The notes under the pieces were generated by a model. That model did not search any database and was not told where the DNA came from. It worked only from the letters and a program-made list of their open reading frames with translations. Made by a program: the position numbers and the translations under genes. From Craterostigma plantagineum (taxonomy: Eukaryota > Streptophyta > Magnoliopsida > Lamiales > Linderniaceae): a stretch of 64,000 bases of DNA. The stretch is from positions 1,240,001-1,304,000 of the forward strand of contig JAPQWV010000124.1 of NCBI GenBank assembly GCA_027422505.1. The letters are read 5' to 3'. Shown here in pieces: positions 31,926 through 43,918 of this stretch (the first letter of the stretch is position 1; each line of letters begins with the position of its first letter).

Positions 31926-33073
31926 TCATTGCCTCTTACCCTGCGCCAAGCTTATCCTCATAGCTCGTCCTTCAAGTTCCTGAAAAAACATCAGCAAAAA
32001 CACCCAAGAAAACTAACTTGTTAATTCACACATAGATTTATGGGAGAAGTGAACTTTATATATGTCTGTATATATGTATGTACAGCTGACCACTCCATCG
32101 AGGGCTTCAATAGCAGCTTCCATTTCTTGTCTAGTTTCATACGATACGAATCCATAACCACGCGATTTTCCAGTTTCGCCATCGTAAAGAACCCTCGCGC
32201 CGACCACTTTACCATAGCCTTGAAAAGCACTTGTTAAGATCTCAGAAGTCACTGACCAAGATAGGTTTCCTACGAAGAGTTTGTTCTCTGTTTCCGGGTA
32301 AAGTGGCAGCTTAGGTTTAGGCCTGTCTGAGAAGTTCACCCTCAGTGTTCTACCACCGTATTCCTGCAAAACAATGTCTTCTTCGTCATGGGCTCAATAT
32401 GGTAATTTAATTACTGTAATAATGATCGGTTTAAGAGAATTTTGTTTTTCTTCTTACAATTCCGTCAAGATTTTCGATGACTGTGTTGCATTCTTCGATG
32501 GTGCTCATGGTCACGAATGCGAATCCTCTGCTCTTCCCAGTGTCTCTATCGTAAAGAACCTGGAAATTTTTTTACATGAGATTCATAATTGAGTTTCTTG
32601 AAAGATTTCGGACATAATACCTCGATCAGCTCTGGGCTAGCGTATTCTTGGATAATCCCAGCGAGCTGAGCACTGTCGCAGTGGTAAGGCAAGTTCCCAA
32701 TGTAAAGCTTAGTGTTAACCGCGACTCCTCCGTCGCCCTCCCCACCGCCGTCCGCCTCCTCCTCCGACGCCGCAGAAGCGACCTCCGCCGCCTCTTCTTG
32801 AGCCACTGCAGCCGCCAAGCGGGACGGCCTCCACCATCTGCTGCAGATTCCTCCGCCGCCAATCGAGCTCGGCTCCATTCCGAAACTGTGGGCGGCGGCT
32901 AAAGAGACGGCGACGTGCCTCGGAGGAGCTCTTGCGCCGCCTCCGGCGGCCGATGCGACCTTGACGAAACTGCGGCGGTGGTGGTGATCCGGAGAGCCGC
33001 CGTTGTCGGTGGTGATGCGTTTCAGGCCCTGCATGCTGAATGATGAGGCTACCGCCGCCGTCGTCGTCGCCAT
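31926..33073 (-). CDS. Plastid two-RRM ribonucleoprotein
   Basis: Four exons (33073-32621, 32559-32458, 32363-32091, 31979-31926) join in frame to 293 residues. The first 70 or so residues are Ser/Ala/Arg-rich like a chloroplast transit peptide. A short acidic stretch ([20 protein letters not shown]) precedes RRM1, as in cpRNPs. RRM1 has RNP2 LYIGNL and RNP1 [11 protein letters not shown]2 has RNP2 LFVGNLSW and RNP1 RGYGFVSY. The C-terminus is [17 protein letters not shown]. These proteins bind plastid transcripts and affect their editing, stability and processing. The sequence between the RRMs ([20 protein letters not shown]) is closest, from memory, to the Arabidopsis At1g60000-type 29-kDa RNP. 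Confidence 0.88.
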
Positions 33074-33280
33074 CGCCGGAGGATTTGAACTACGACGGTG
33101 TCGATTCGAGGATGGTGTTTAACGCTTGTGATGGTTAGATGCAAATCGGAAAGGGTAATGAATATAGTTTGCAGTATAGGAGTGATGCTGATGTGGACAG
33201 ATTTTCATCCAATGAGAATGCACTGTAAGAATTTTCCGAAAGATAAGGTTCCACCCCTTCAATGGATTAGAGTTGTTAGT

Positions 33281-34143
33281 ATGTATGCTCTCTCTCTCTC
33301 TACTTTTCTCTATCCTCTCACTAAAACCCTAACTCCAAACACACGTCGCCACCCCCTTCCCCCCTCCTCCCCATCCTCCTCCACCTCCATTAATGGATGT
33401 AGGGGGAACAGGGAGGTAGGGGGCTCTCTCTTTTGTGTTTTCTTTGTTTTTTCTCTGTTTTTCCTTACAAATTTAATAAAAAAAAAAAAAAAATTGACCG
33501 CCATCACCGCCTTCTACAACCGGACGCCCGCCTCTATATCAGCCGCCTACGCCTCCATGTCTGCCTGCTGCCGCCGAGCCCAGCTCCGCCTCTGTCAGCG
33601 CCAGCCACGGCTCCCTCACCGACTGCCGATGCCGCACCAACCTCCAGCACTGCTTTGCTCCGTCGCTGCCGACTGCCGTCCCGACAGCAGCCCGCCGACA
33701 GCCCTCCAGCCGCCACCCGCGACAGCCCTCCGGCTGCCACCTGCCATCCTCTGCTTGTCGTCACAATGTCTCCCAACCTTCGGTGGGAGCTCTTTCTCCC
33801 GGCCTCCGAGTCGGGAGCTCTTTCTCCACTTGTTGGAGCCTCCTTCTCCCTCTGTGGAGCCTTTTCCGATGAAGGCAAGATTCGTTGTCGATGGCACGAG
33901 CAAAATAAAGAGGGTTGTGGATTAGGCTTAACAGCCTTTTTTGTAATATGTTCTTTAGTTGTCGTGTTTTAGATCTGGAACCTTGTTTTCTGTCGGCTTT
34001 TTCGTTTCTTGTTTGGGTGTTATGCTCCGTGTGAGCCTTGTTTTCTCTACCAGATTGATATTTCTGGAGAGACCTCTTGGGCTATTTAGCCCCTGTACTT
34101 TTGTTTATGATATTAAAGCAATCGTTTCCGGGAAAAAAAAAAA
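33281..34143 (+). mobile_element. Non-LTR retroelement with 20-bp target duplication
   Basis: The 863-bp insert ends in a poly(A) run (34132-34143) and is flanked by AATGGATTAGAGTTGTTAGT on both sides (33261-33280 and 34144-34163), an exact 20-bp duplication. It begins with a CT-rich tract and AAAACCCTAACTCC, has a Pro/Arg/Ala-coding GC-rich middle and a 3' end like that of the 26-kb copy. No reverse transcriptase is encoded, so it depends on LINE proteins from elsewhere. It lies just upstream of the plastid RRM gene. Confidence 0.85.
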
Positions 34144-34163
34144 AATGGATTAGAGTTGTTAGT

Positions 34164-34500
34164 GTGTTCTAAGCCACGAAGTATTTCTCTTGCATCAATG
34201 ATTGTTAAGTTTTTTCATATACAATGTGACTATGATCATCTCACCTTTTCAACTAAATTTTTAGTTTTCTTTTTGCCAAAATAATCATACTATGTCATAG
34301 TATTGTCGCACTTTGGTGAGTGACAACTTTGCCTTTTCGTAGGCTGTAAGAGGCTCGGGCATTCCTAACTACCATATTACACAACATATGCCTGCAAGGG
34401 GTCATTTACAAACCTCATTGATGTCAACCTTAGAGCTCCTTAAACATGAACTTAGAATCAGACAAAAGTACCCATGTTAATAATCTAATAATTTCCATTA
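34164..34500. other. Intergenic, no gene found
   Basis: AT-rich spacer, 3' of the minus-strand gene that follows. Nothing distinctive was seen. Confidence 0.4.
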
Positions 34501-34509
34501 TCAAATAGC

Positions 34510-35571
34510 TCATCTCTTAAGGGATGAAGGGTGGATCATCTTTTTCAAGTACCCGCCCCTCGAACTAGGCTCGGCCTGCACTGCTGCTTTCGCCCTCGCT
34601 CGAACGTCCCTTTTGGGCTGCTGATCATTCGTCGCCACCTTTTTATTATGTACTAATAATCTGTTAGCAGACGTAAAACTTGCCCCGTCGGCCAAAGGCT
34701 TGGGAGCAACTGCGCATTGGGCGTGCCTGTTGTTGCCCGGCTTTTCCTTTTGGGCAGACGACGATTGTTCCCTTTTCGGCTTCATTTTCGCCCAAATAAC
34801 GTCATTGACTAAGAAAAAAAACAACGAACTTTTAAAGGTCTGCTTAATTATTACATCGTAGAATGTCGTGCGATGTAATCAATACCTGGGCTTGATAGGA
34901 CGGCACGGGGACGCGGGGCTGATTTAGGTCTGTCGTTCTTTTGCTTCGGCGTTTCCTCGACTGCATTTTTGTTAGTTTTCTCATCTTATTGATTTCTTCT
35001 GTCTTTGGGTCGAAGAGGTACTTCGACTTGAATTTGAAAGAAACGTATCGTTTAAAGTTCTTACCTTTGGGTAAAAGATAGCTGGGAGGTGGTGTTTTCG
35101 GGGCGTAAGCATAGGGAACCCTAACAACCGATTTCGTGGACTCATCTGTAGATCGAAAACGAGGACGATTATTCGACGGGTAAGAAAACAGCGAAACGGG
35201 TTTTTTATTGCAGCTATATTGGCATTACATAATGAGAGGGTTCAATGTTGGGAAAGCCATTTCGAAAGATCAAACATTTCTTTATTTTTCTCTTAAATTT
35301 CTATTCCAATTTCAGTATAGGCAGTAGCAATTTCAAGAAATTAAAGCTAAATCTACAGAAGATGCATAGAGAACAGACAATGGCCAAGATAAAGTTGACC
35401 TCTGAAACAGGGGAAAAATTACAAGCAAATCGGAAGTAGCTTATATACCTGAAGAAGAGAAACTATTGAGCGAAAGCCATTCAAAGCCCTCAAAGACTCC
35501 AGCGAATTCTTCTCATAAGCGTATTGGTCATCTTCTTCTTTCTGGGCCTTCACCTTCACTTTAGGATACAC
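34510..35571 (-). CDS. Uncharacterised basic plant protein, partial model
   Basis: Three downstream exons fit together: 35145-35065, 34984-34886 and 34808-34510, all in phase 1. They encode ESTKSVVRVPYAYAPKTPPP, then DEKTNKNAVEETPKQKNDRP, KSAPRPRAVLSSPVNDVIWA and a Lys/Arg-rich tail ending HPSSLKR. The PRPRAVLSSP-N-D block is typical of a small family of plant proteins of unknown role. An upstream exon (about 35569-35450) encodes VYPKVKVKAQKEEDDQYAYE, also family-like, but its donor phase (0) does not match the next exon (1). Either a small indel or a missed exon lies between, and I could not place the start codon. The product is hydrophilic and likely nuclear or disordered; no function is claimed. 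Confidence 0.55.
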
Positions 35572-35909
35572 TGATCGAAGACGAAAATCCAAAAAAAAAA
35601 CCTATAAACGCAAACCCATCTCCCAAAACATAGAGAAACGCCATAAAAAACGATGGTTGAAGAAAAAAAAACTCACTTGCGATTAGCTGAAAGATTTGGG
35701 TCAGAAAGAAATACAGATTGAAGACGACGTGCTCGTAAGAAAAAGAAAAAGGGCATGTCTTAACGGTGGCGATTGGATTGGCTCGACGTTTCAAGCTGAC
35801 AAAATCGATTCTTGGAACAAATACGTTATCAGGGGAAATGGCTGACTTTGTTCTTTTGTGTTTCCGTCCAAGGTTTGAAATAGCATCTGCTGAATAGTAA
35901 GTCAAAATG

Positions 35910-36540
35910 ATACCCGACTGATGATATTCTTCCTACTTAATATGAAATTAAAAAAATTAAAGTTATACTAGTCAGATATTTTTTTATTGCATTATTGTTG
36001 TATTAGCGGGCAATTAAAAATCCAAGGAAAAAGGACAATTGCAGATTCACCACTTTTAAGCCCATAATTTCGACTTTTTCTTGAGAAGGATTGCCACTTT
36101 ATGAAATGACCACACAAGAAATCTCGTGGCTTTGCTTTGCTTCAAAGAGACGCACTTCCTCTTTATAGATATTTCCTAAATCAATCCCCTACAAATTTGC
36201 ATATTTGCTAATATTCCAATAGTGGTCGGTTTCACATTTCAATTTGCATAAGAGAGTCTTCGTAGATGTAACATAACAACATCAACAGCGAAAGAAAAAC
36301 ATGGACTATAGACGAACACAAAAAAGAGTTTAAATAGCCAAACAAAGCCAAGCTTTTTCAATTAAATAGGGCTTTTTCTTAATGTTATATGACTATATTA
36401 TGGGCGCAATGATGCAATAGACATGCTTCAATGTGGAAGACTTTCTAACACATTCTAAAAACATATGTACTATAAAGAACCAACTGAATTCATGGCAAAA
36501 ATAGATTAAATAACATGGAGATCATTAAAAATACGAATCA
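35910..36540. other. Intergenic, no gene found
   Basis: AT-rich sequence with no supported feature. Confidence 0.4.
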
Positions 36541-36545
36541 TGATG

Positions 36546-36860
36546 CTAAAAACCCGAGCCTTTCTCCATTTTCTTCGCCAGTCTTATGATATGACCCCTT
36601 GTCTGCTTCGAGTCTGCTCGTATAGATTTACAAAACTCAGTAAGCACCTGCACAAATATCAGTTTAAACGCAATATTTAGCTCAGAATTAATCTTATGAG
36701 AATCTTTCTTACATCTTTGAAATGGCTCAACTTCAAAGTTCAAGAATCTTATATGATGAAAAGCTTGCCTGTGAGTGTAGAGCGATGGCCTTTCCTTTCC
36801 CCTAAGCTGGTTAAACCTCTTCTTACCAACTATGTTTCTCGTGAGGACGACGATGGAAGC
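36546..36860 (-). pseudogene. Possible gene remnant, unrecognised
   Basis: A minus-strand exon-like piece (about 36648-36546) encodes VLTEFCKSIRADSKQTRGHI and then IRLAKKMEKGSGF, preceded by an acceptor-like sequence. A second piece near 36775-36715 reads FHHIRFLNFEVEPFQR before a donor-like GTAAGA. Both look like real protein but I do not recognise the family and cannot extend them. They could be the last exons of a gene lost upstream. Confidence 0.25.
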
Positions 36861-37343
36861 AAAGAGGCCTTTCCCCTACATGCATATGTGTTCTCATACA
36901 AAGAAAGAAAAGAAAAACGAATTGAGAAAATAAAACTCCAAGAAGTAAACATGGAAGAAAGATGGTAATGTCCCTTACTAAAACAAAACTTTGATAAAGA
37001 TGAGTGTTCCCTCCCTATTAGACGTAGGTATTCTATTCATTATATAAATATCGAGTTCCTTTCTTTGTCGTATATCAAAGCAATCTCAACGTTTCGTGTA
37101 CAGAGTAAAAACTTGCAACAAGAAGAATTAAACACACTTTCATCCTTCCTACCTTAAGTTGGCTACAACACAAAGGAGGACTACAAATTGAGAAGTTTGC
37201 CTCAACTGTGTAGTGAGATAGATATAGAAATCTGAATCAAAGATGAGTAGTAATAATAATACGTCCATTACTCTGATACTTTTGCTCGCTCAGCTTAGTC
37301 TCTGCCATAGCCAGAGCTCTTTCTTCCCCAAACCAGGTAAATT

Positions 37344-37589
37344 ATGACATGCTTCTGTTGGTGTTTGAGGTCGAATCGGAAGGTCATCGAACGGCTCCCA
37401 GAGACGGAGTACGGCGGCGACGGCGACAGAATTGATCCGGCGGTCTGCGCCGTGTGCCTCCAGGCATTCTCCGTCGGCCAGGCGTGCAAGTCGCTGCCGG
37501 CGTGCGGCCACGTGTTTCACAAGCCTTGCGTCGAGCGGTGGCTCGGCAAGAAGTTATCTTGTCCGACGTGTCGGGCGGCGGTTAGTTAG
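37344..37589 (+). CDS. Small RING-H2 finger protein
   Basis: An 81-residue frame contains a complete RING-H2 motif: CAVC, an 11-residue spacer, then CGHVFHKPC and, after ten residues, CPTC. RING-H2 proteins are mostly E3 ubiquitin ligases that bind an E2 through this motif. The protein is short and has no clear membrane segment, unlike ATL-type relatives. A separate upstream frame (ATG at 37243) encodes a signal-like hydrophobic stretch (SITLILLLAQLSLCHSQS) ending just before this gene, but it is in another frame, and the only GT-AG pair between would be an implausibly short 35-bp intron. The gene may therefore be a truncated or frameshifted ATL-like copy. Confidence 0.65.
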   Translation: MTCFCWCLRSNRKVIERLPETEYGGDGDRIDPAVCAVCLQAFSVGQACKSLPACGHVFHKPCVERWLGKKLSCPTCRAAVS

Positions 37590-37872
37590 GGTTTATGCTG
37601 CGTTTGTTTCGTCGATCGTAGTAATTGAATTTATGTCGTCTTCTTCAACCTTTCGCCTTTTGCACTGATATAATGTAATTGTGTTTGTATTGAAGAATTA
37701 TTTAAAGTAATTTAAGTTTTTTTTTTAATTATTATTATGGTAAGGAGTTTGTCTTAAATATATAACTATAATAGGCGAAAAGCCCCACCCGCGCAATTTA
37801 CGTTAGGTTTCGCCCCAAAAATTTTCAGTCCTCAAGCTCTCAGAGTCCGCATAAAATAGAAGCTGAAATCGA

Positions 37873-39572
37873 ATGGAGTCAGATCAAGGAAAGCTATTTC
37901 TTGGTGGGATTTCATGGGAAACGGACGAAGAGAAGCTAAGAGACTATTTTTGTAACTACGGAGAAGTGTCGCAGGCTGTTGTTATGAGAGATAAATTGAC
38001 GGGGAGGCCGAGAGGGTTCGGGTTTGTGGTTTTTGCAGATCCAAGCGTCGTCGATAGGGTTCTTGAGAGTGATAGGCATGTTATTGATGGACGCGCGGTA
38101 TGGAAACATACTTGTGTTTCTTGGATTGTTACATCGCTGTCTTTTCTTTTGGTTTTGTTTTGTTCATTGGGATTTTCTGCTTCTGCTGCTTGATTATGAT
38201 AGAAACTGATAGGTTTACTATTGATATTGATAAGATTTTTTTACCTTGTTACCTTTTAAGGAAATATGAAATTAGGGATTTGGTCGCACCTTGCAAGGTG
38301 TTTTTAAGGAAATTTCAATTTTGCTGGTTCTAATTGAACACGCTTGCTTGCTTGCTGCTAAATCATGCTTTAGTGCGAAAAATGTGCTGCTAGCCATATT
38401 AGTTATTTTTCTTCCAAGACGACATCAGTTTCCGGCACTGGTATTATCTGGCCGGGGGTCTCTGTGTTCAGTTGAGCATTTGGGCGTAGATTATTTTATT
38501 TTTTGATTTGAGCGTTCCTTTGTTTTGGTTTTTAGTGGCTCTTAATTACAAACTCTCACTGCTGAGTTTCATCCATTGAGTGACTTCAGTGATAATAGGT
38601 TTTCACTTCACATCGTACGGCATTGTTTCTTGCGTGACATTTAACTTTCTGAAACAGGTCGAGGTAAAACGAGCTCTATCAAGAGAAGAACAAGGTTCAA
38701 AAGTTGGAAACTCAGGTGCTTCAGGAAACTATGGAGGTAGTGGTGGGAATACAAGGACCAAGAAGATTTTTGTTGGTGGTTTGCCGTCAACGCTGGATGA
38801 GGAAGGATTCAGGCAGTACTTTGAAGCCTACGGCACGGTAACTGATGTAGTGATAATGTATGACCAGCAGACCAATCGTCCTCGAGGATTTGGTTTTGTT
38901 TCATTCGATGCAGAAGATGCGGTGGATAACGTCTTATACAAAACCTTTCATGATTTAAATGGCAAGCAAGTGGAAGTGAAGCGCGCCCTTCCAAAAGATG
39001 CCAACCCTGGTTCAAGTGGCCGGTCTGGCGGCGGGTATCAGGGATATGGTAATATGAACTCTTACGAAGGTCGAATGGACTCTAACAGAAGATACACTCC
39101 ACCACAAAATGCTTCTAACTACCCTTCGTATAATTCTCCTGGATATAACACTCCTGGTTATGGCTATAGTCCCAGTAACGGCCTGGGATATGGGTTTGGA
39201 AACTACGGCAGTGCGAGCTATGGTGGGCCCATCGCCGGAGGCTATTCAAGCCCTAATGCTGGTTTCGGTGGTCCACCCCCAAATGCACAGAGGAGTTCTT
39301 GGGGTTCGCAAGCTCCCACAGGATATGTCTATGGCGGTGGTGGTAATGCTGGCCAAGGTTATGGTTACGGTGGCTATGGTGGAAGTGAAGGAGGTTACGG
39401 TGCTGTTGGTGGGCGTGTAGGAAGTGGTGGTGTCCGATCGGGAGATGGTGGTTATGGTGATGGAAGTGGTAATTCGGGCTATGGAAACTCTAATTGGCCA
39501 TCACAAGGATCTGGGTATTATGGAGGTGGTGATTATGGTGGGGCTCAAACTCGACCAGCTCCACAACAGTGA
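37873..39572 (+). CDS. RNP1/RBGD-type hnRNP, two RRMs plus Gly-rich tail
   Basis: Two exons (37873-38097 and 38658-39572) join in phase 0 to 379 residues. RRM1 has RNP2 LFLGGISW and RNP1 RGFGFVVF; RRM2 has RNP2 IFVGGLPS and RNP1 RGFGFVSF, each followed by VEVKRAL. The C-terminal third is a Gly/Tyr/Ser/Asn-rich low-complexity tail (YGYGGYGGSEGGYGAVGG and similar). This is the layout of plant Musashi/DAZAP-like hnRNPs, which shuttle between nucleus and cytoplasm and can enter condensates. The single intron falls inside RRM1. Confidence 0.9.
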
Positions 39573-39599
39573 TCTACTGATAGATTATTAATCGGTTTT

Positions 39600-40570
39600 G
39601 TGTCTTCGTCAATGGATTTCAATTTTCAGGAGCGTTATGTGTCAATCAAGGATGGCAAGGTTTTCTGTGATTGTTGTCGTACTTGGTTGGTTTGCAGTAG
39701 TTTGCTAATTTTATTCTGTAATATTTCTTTTGCCTAGTCTAGAATAAGTCATCCTTGAAATAGCAGATTATGTTGCTTTATGCAGCTTACATTGTTTGGA
39801 AGTTAGTGCTTAGTGTTTGAGATTTTCTAGCTTGCTTTAACCTTATGAGGATTGTTTCTTGTGCAAAGAGGTCTTAGTTTTATGTGTTGCTGAAGGTTCT
39901 CTGTTTCTTGGTGCTTACAATTACTGCTTATAGGAGTTTCCTAAATTGGCTGGACCAAGGTCTCGGCCATGAGTGGTGCGTAGATCGTACAAGTAGTTAA
40001 AACTTCTTTTCCGAGTGCGGTAAATCAGTCTCAGGATAACTTATAGCTGCAAGTGATAAATAGAGATGTAGCGGTAGTAATAGTGGTTGGTAGAAAAAGA
40101 ATATTCATGGCAATGGCATAATCTTCGCCCTGCATCTGGCCCTGTGTTTTGTACAGGCATGGAGGTGCTTATGTGCTAAAGTTCGGAAGTAATATCATCT
40201 CCTACCTGTAAACACGGGTATATAAGGAAGGTCTTGCTCGGTTCTTTGTGCTTGTGCTGAAGGTATGTGCTTTTGCATGAAGATCCAAGGCCAGTAAGTC
40301 TCATATGTCGGGTCTTTTCTCATGGTATGGATAATGCATATGTCTTCATCTTGTTAGTGTGCATATGATGCACAGTAGGACAAAAGTTGGTCCATTGATC
40401 GTTGGAAATATCTTGCGTCTATAACATCATCACCCTAGCGAATATAGAACAATATAATCTTTCCATTAACTCTGCCATTCCCTTGGTACTAATGTTGGAG
40501 CAAATGTATGAAGAAATCCCGTGTTAGATCTTCCTGCATGACATGTTATGAACACTATAAGATGCAGAAA
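39600..40570. other. 3' flanks of two convergent genes
   Basis: No ORF of interest. The left part should contain the 3' UTR of the hnRNP gene, the right part the 3' end of the NLR gene. No clear terminator or repeat. Confidence 0.4.
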
Positions 40571-40583
40571 CATTCCACCATTG

Positions 40584-43500
40584 TTAAGTGCTGTACGAAT
40601 GCATTTTATCTAGTAACGTTAACGTACCTGATGATTGACTTTCTAATCTTCTAAGGGTATTTGTGTCAACGTCGCTGATTATGACAGATTGGACATGCTC
40701 GATCTTGCAAACATCTTCTCCTCCTTCACCGTCCACCATACGAACCCTGCGCTTGAATTCTTCTGACATATTTGCAATCACCAGCACTTTAACTGACAGT
40801 GCATACTGAATCCCTTGGGGAATCTCCATCAGCTTATCACACTCGTCGATCTTCAGACAACGGAGGCTAGGCACTGCTCCTTCTTCGATCGTCCATTGCT
40901 TTAAGTTGCTCAGGCCCTGAAGCTCCAAGTACCTGAGCCTTGGAAACCCTTGCCTCGAACAACGAATCTCTTCTCCCTCGTAAGCGTTCTTGCGTAGCAT
41001 AAGGGAGTACAGATTAGGGAGCTTCTCAAGGTTAGCCATGGGATCTTCTCTGAGCTTCGAGCTCCTCAGCGTCAGCTTATTGAGGCTGCCCGAAAATAAG
41101 GAATGTTCTGGAACCTTCCTTATCACGCCGACCAAGTCCAGCTTACGGACATGGATCAGCCCAACCAAGTGCTTCAGAACGATCAATTCTCTGTCAGATT
41201 GGAAATCGTGACGTATACGCAAGGAGGATTCTCTGATGTTAATGTGCTCGAGCCTTAGCCAGTTAATGAGGTTGGCCAAGTGCTCTGTTTCGAGGCTCGA
41301 TATGGCAGATAGCTTCTGAAGCTTGGTTAGCTTACGTATGTCTCTGTAGTCAGAAACGCGGGTATCGAAGTTTTTCAAGATCTCTAGCTCGCTCAAAGTG
41401 TCCAGCTGCAATCTCCCCGCACATCTGTGAGATGGAGGTAGGTACAAGTGCTTCAGATTGCTCAGCTTGTGTATTACGTCTGGAATCTTCATAGCGACGA
41501 GGAAAGGCACTCTGAGATCGAGCGTCTGAAGGTATCTCAAATTACCAATCGAAGACGGCAATTTATTCAGCTTAGAGTTTCTTAAACTCAGGTATTTGAG
41601 ATGGATGAGGTCCCCTACGTTCTTCGACAACTGATCCCCAAAATCAAATCTTTCAAGGTCCAATACTCGTAGCAGCTTTGATTCTTCACAGAGAATGTCG
41701 AGCGTGGGCTGTAGATTTCTCCTATCGCCGAGCCTGGAGAAGAACAGAGCTGATCTTATGCGGTCGAGCTTCTCATTAATGGGCGGGAAGTAAGTATCAA
41801 AATCATGGTCGACGGCAATGCAAAGCCTTCTTGCAATGTTTGAGGATACTGCCCTCGGTGATGGAGAAGGAGTCCCTATAAGTTCAGGTTCATATCGTGG
41901 CGGGATTTTCTTTAGGAAGCACTCCTCCTTTCCCTTTATGACACACAGCTCTCTCGCCACATCGTTCAGCCGACATGTCTTAAATCTCCCCGTGACATCA
42001 TCTACTTGAACTTTGACCAAGAATCTCTGTGCCAGCTCGCCCAGGTACCGTTCACCTATGTCCATGATGGATTCATCTTCTTCATTGACTTTTTGGATAG
42101 GCTGTTGTCCTGACGATGATGGTGATGATGACGACGTTGTCGCTGATGTTATAAAACCCTCAGCAGCCCATAGCTTGTATAGCTTTAGAGCGGGGATCTT
42201 AGTGTCCTCGGGAAAGTTTCCCAGGTGCAGAAAACACGGTTTGAGCTGATAAGGAAGGTCATGGTAGCTCAGAGCCAACACATCGAATACTTTCCCGCTC
42301 TCTCGGAAGTTCCTCGCCCTCCTTAGGTAAGAGTTGAGATTCTGATGCACAGTTCTCCATTCGCTTACTTTCGGCTTTGTCATGAGAAGCCCGCCGAGGA
42401 CTATGATGGTCAATGGCAGCCCAGCGCACAGTGACATCATGTCTTTTCCTAGTTTCTCCATATCCGATTGGTCCCTCTGATCTGCACATCAGTTTGCTTT
42501 TGAACATCATATTTGTATCTACTTAGAGATAGATGTCTATTTTGATCTGAGGATTTACATATCGTCTCTTACCACGGATACTTCCTGAAGAACTCGACGC
42601 CCGAAGCTGATTGGTCATTTGTTCATCTTCCTCGTCGCTCAAGCACGATCGAAAGCTCCCCGTGGTTGATGACGTGTCATCGTCGTCAAACACAGCGCTG
42701 TTATCTTCGCCCACACGGATTCCACTTCCTTGCCTGCTCTCGAATGAGAGCCCTAAACACAGAGGAAACTTTTTTATAGGACAAGAAAATGCTGGCGTCG
42801 AAGGTGGTAAGAGATTTAAAAAAGTACCTGCAGTTCTCAGCCCTCGGGAAACTCTCTTCTTCAGAAGTTCCCAGCTCTCCACTTCGTTCAAAGGCCTCTG
42901 CTCGTAGACATAACAGGGATTGTCCAAGTCTACGTAAGTAGCTATTTCTCTATCGCGGGTGGTAATCAACACCTTGCTGTTCGTCGCCGTGCTGCTGGGA
43001 AACGCGGGCCTGAGCGTATCCCACACTTCAGATTCGCAGACGTCGTCCAAAACGATCAGACACCTCTTCCTTGTCTGAACATTACGGAGCTCCTCGGCGA
43101 GACCATCAAGGTTCATTTCTTGGACGCTCCTCCTCTTCGTAGGCTCGAGCCCATTGAGGATCTTTCTAAGCACATCCAATTGCTGCCATTCCTGAGACAC
43201 AACGACCCACGCCAAGGCATCGAAGCAGCCCAAGGCCTCGACGCGCTCGTAAACCTTCTTGGCCAGCGAGGTTTTCCCTATGCCTACGGCGCCCGTAATG
43301 GACACAACTTGGTAGCTTCCATCATCTGCCCCGACGAGTTTCCTCACAAGCCCATTTAGGTCATCTTCCAGCCCGACGAAATCCTCGTCGACATGGTAAG
43401 GATGTAATGACGCCCTCCTTGGGTTTGAACAATCCTCGGGCCCTTTCTGACGAGGCTTGATGTGTCGAACCCTCAAGTCAGATTGAAGGGCAGATATCCT

Positions 43501-43818
43501 GGAATCTATGCCTTGGATTTTCTGGTCTATATTCTGAGAGGTTCGGCCGTGGCTGTATTTTCTCCAGAGATTGCCGTCTTTTTTAGAGGAGATGGCGACG
43601 ATGAGTAGGTCTTCGATGTCGTAGGCTACTTCTCTGGCCTCGTATATCCAATTTCGAATGCCTTCGTCGATTTCTTGCCTTGTATCTGCGATCTCTAACA
43701 CGGATTGGATCTGCCTTAGCTTCGCTTGGATGGGAAGAAGTCGGATTCTAAGGTCGGGGAAGTGTGAGATTAGTTCGTCGAGGCAACATATGACGCTGCT
43801 CACGGCATATTCGGCCAT
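40584..43818 (-). CDS. CC-NB-LRR (CNL) disease resistance protein
   Basis: Three exons (43818-42828, 42752-42573, 42481-40584) join in phase 1 to 3,069 nt, 1,022 residues. The N-terminus is an Rx-type coiled coil (MAEYAVSSVICCLDELISHF). The NB-ARC shows the P-loop GAVGIGKTSLAKK (about 176), kinase-2 CLIVLDDVCESEVW, RNBS-B SKVLITTRDREIA, GLPL as CAGLPLTIIVLGGLL, and RNBS-D-like CFLHLGNFPEDTKI. At the MHD position it reads RLNDVARELC. LRRs follow (KYLSLRNSKLNKLPSSIGNL and others). Exon 2 adds about 60 acidic, Ser-rich residues (DDDDTSSTTGSFRSCLSDEE) between RNBS-C and GLPL, not part of the usual fold. CNLs detect pathogen effectors and start immune signalling. The frame is intact; LND in place of MHD may affect auto-inhibition. 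Confidence 0.9.
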
Positions 43819-43887
43819 GGATCGGTATGTTTTCTGCTTGGAATTTGAGATTTTTTTTAGCTTCTTTTATCTTAGTCTTCATTCAAG

Positions 43888-43895
<8 letters not shown>

Positions 43896-43918
<23 letters not shown>
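43896..43918. repeat. (GA)n microsatellite
   Basis: An uninterrupted GA run follows GTGTGTGTGA, about 80 bp upstream of the NLR start codon, within its likely 5' leader or core promoter. Confidence 0.8.

Noticed and set aside
33098..33972. Plus-strand ORFs of up to 275 codons
   Set aside because: They cover the non-LTR insertion and its flank and start outside the target duplication; composition is low-complexity Pro/Ser/Arg and no domain is visible.
37243..37347. Upstream signal-peptide-like ORF as first exon of the RING gene
   Set aside because: It is in another frame, and the only GT-AG pair linking the two would leave an intron of about 35 bp, shorter than plant introns.
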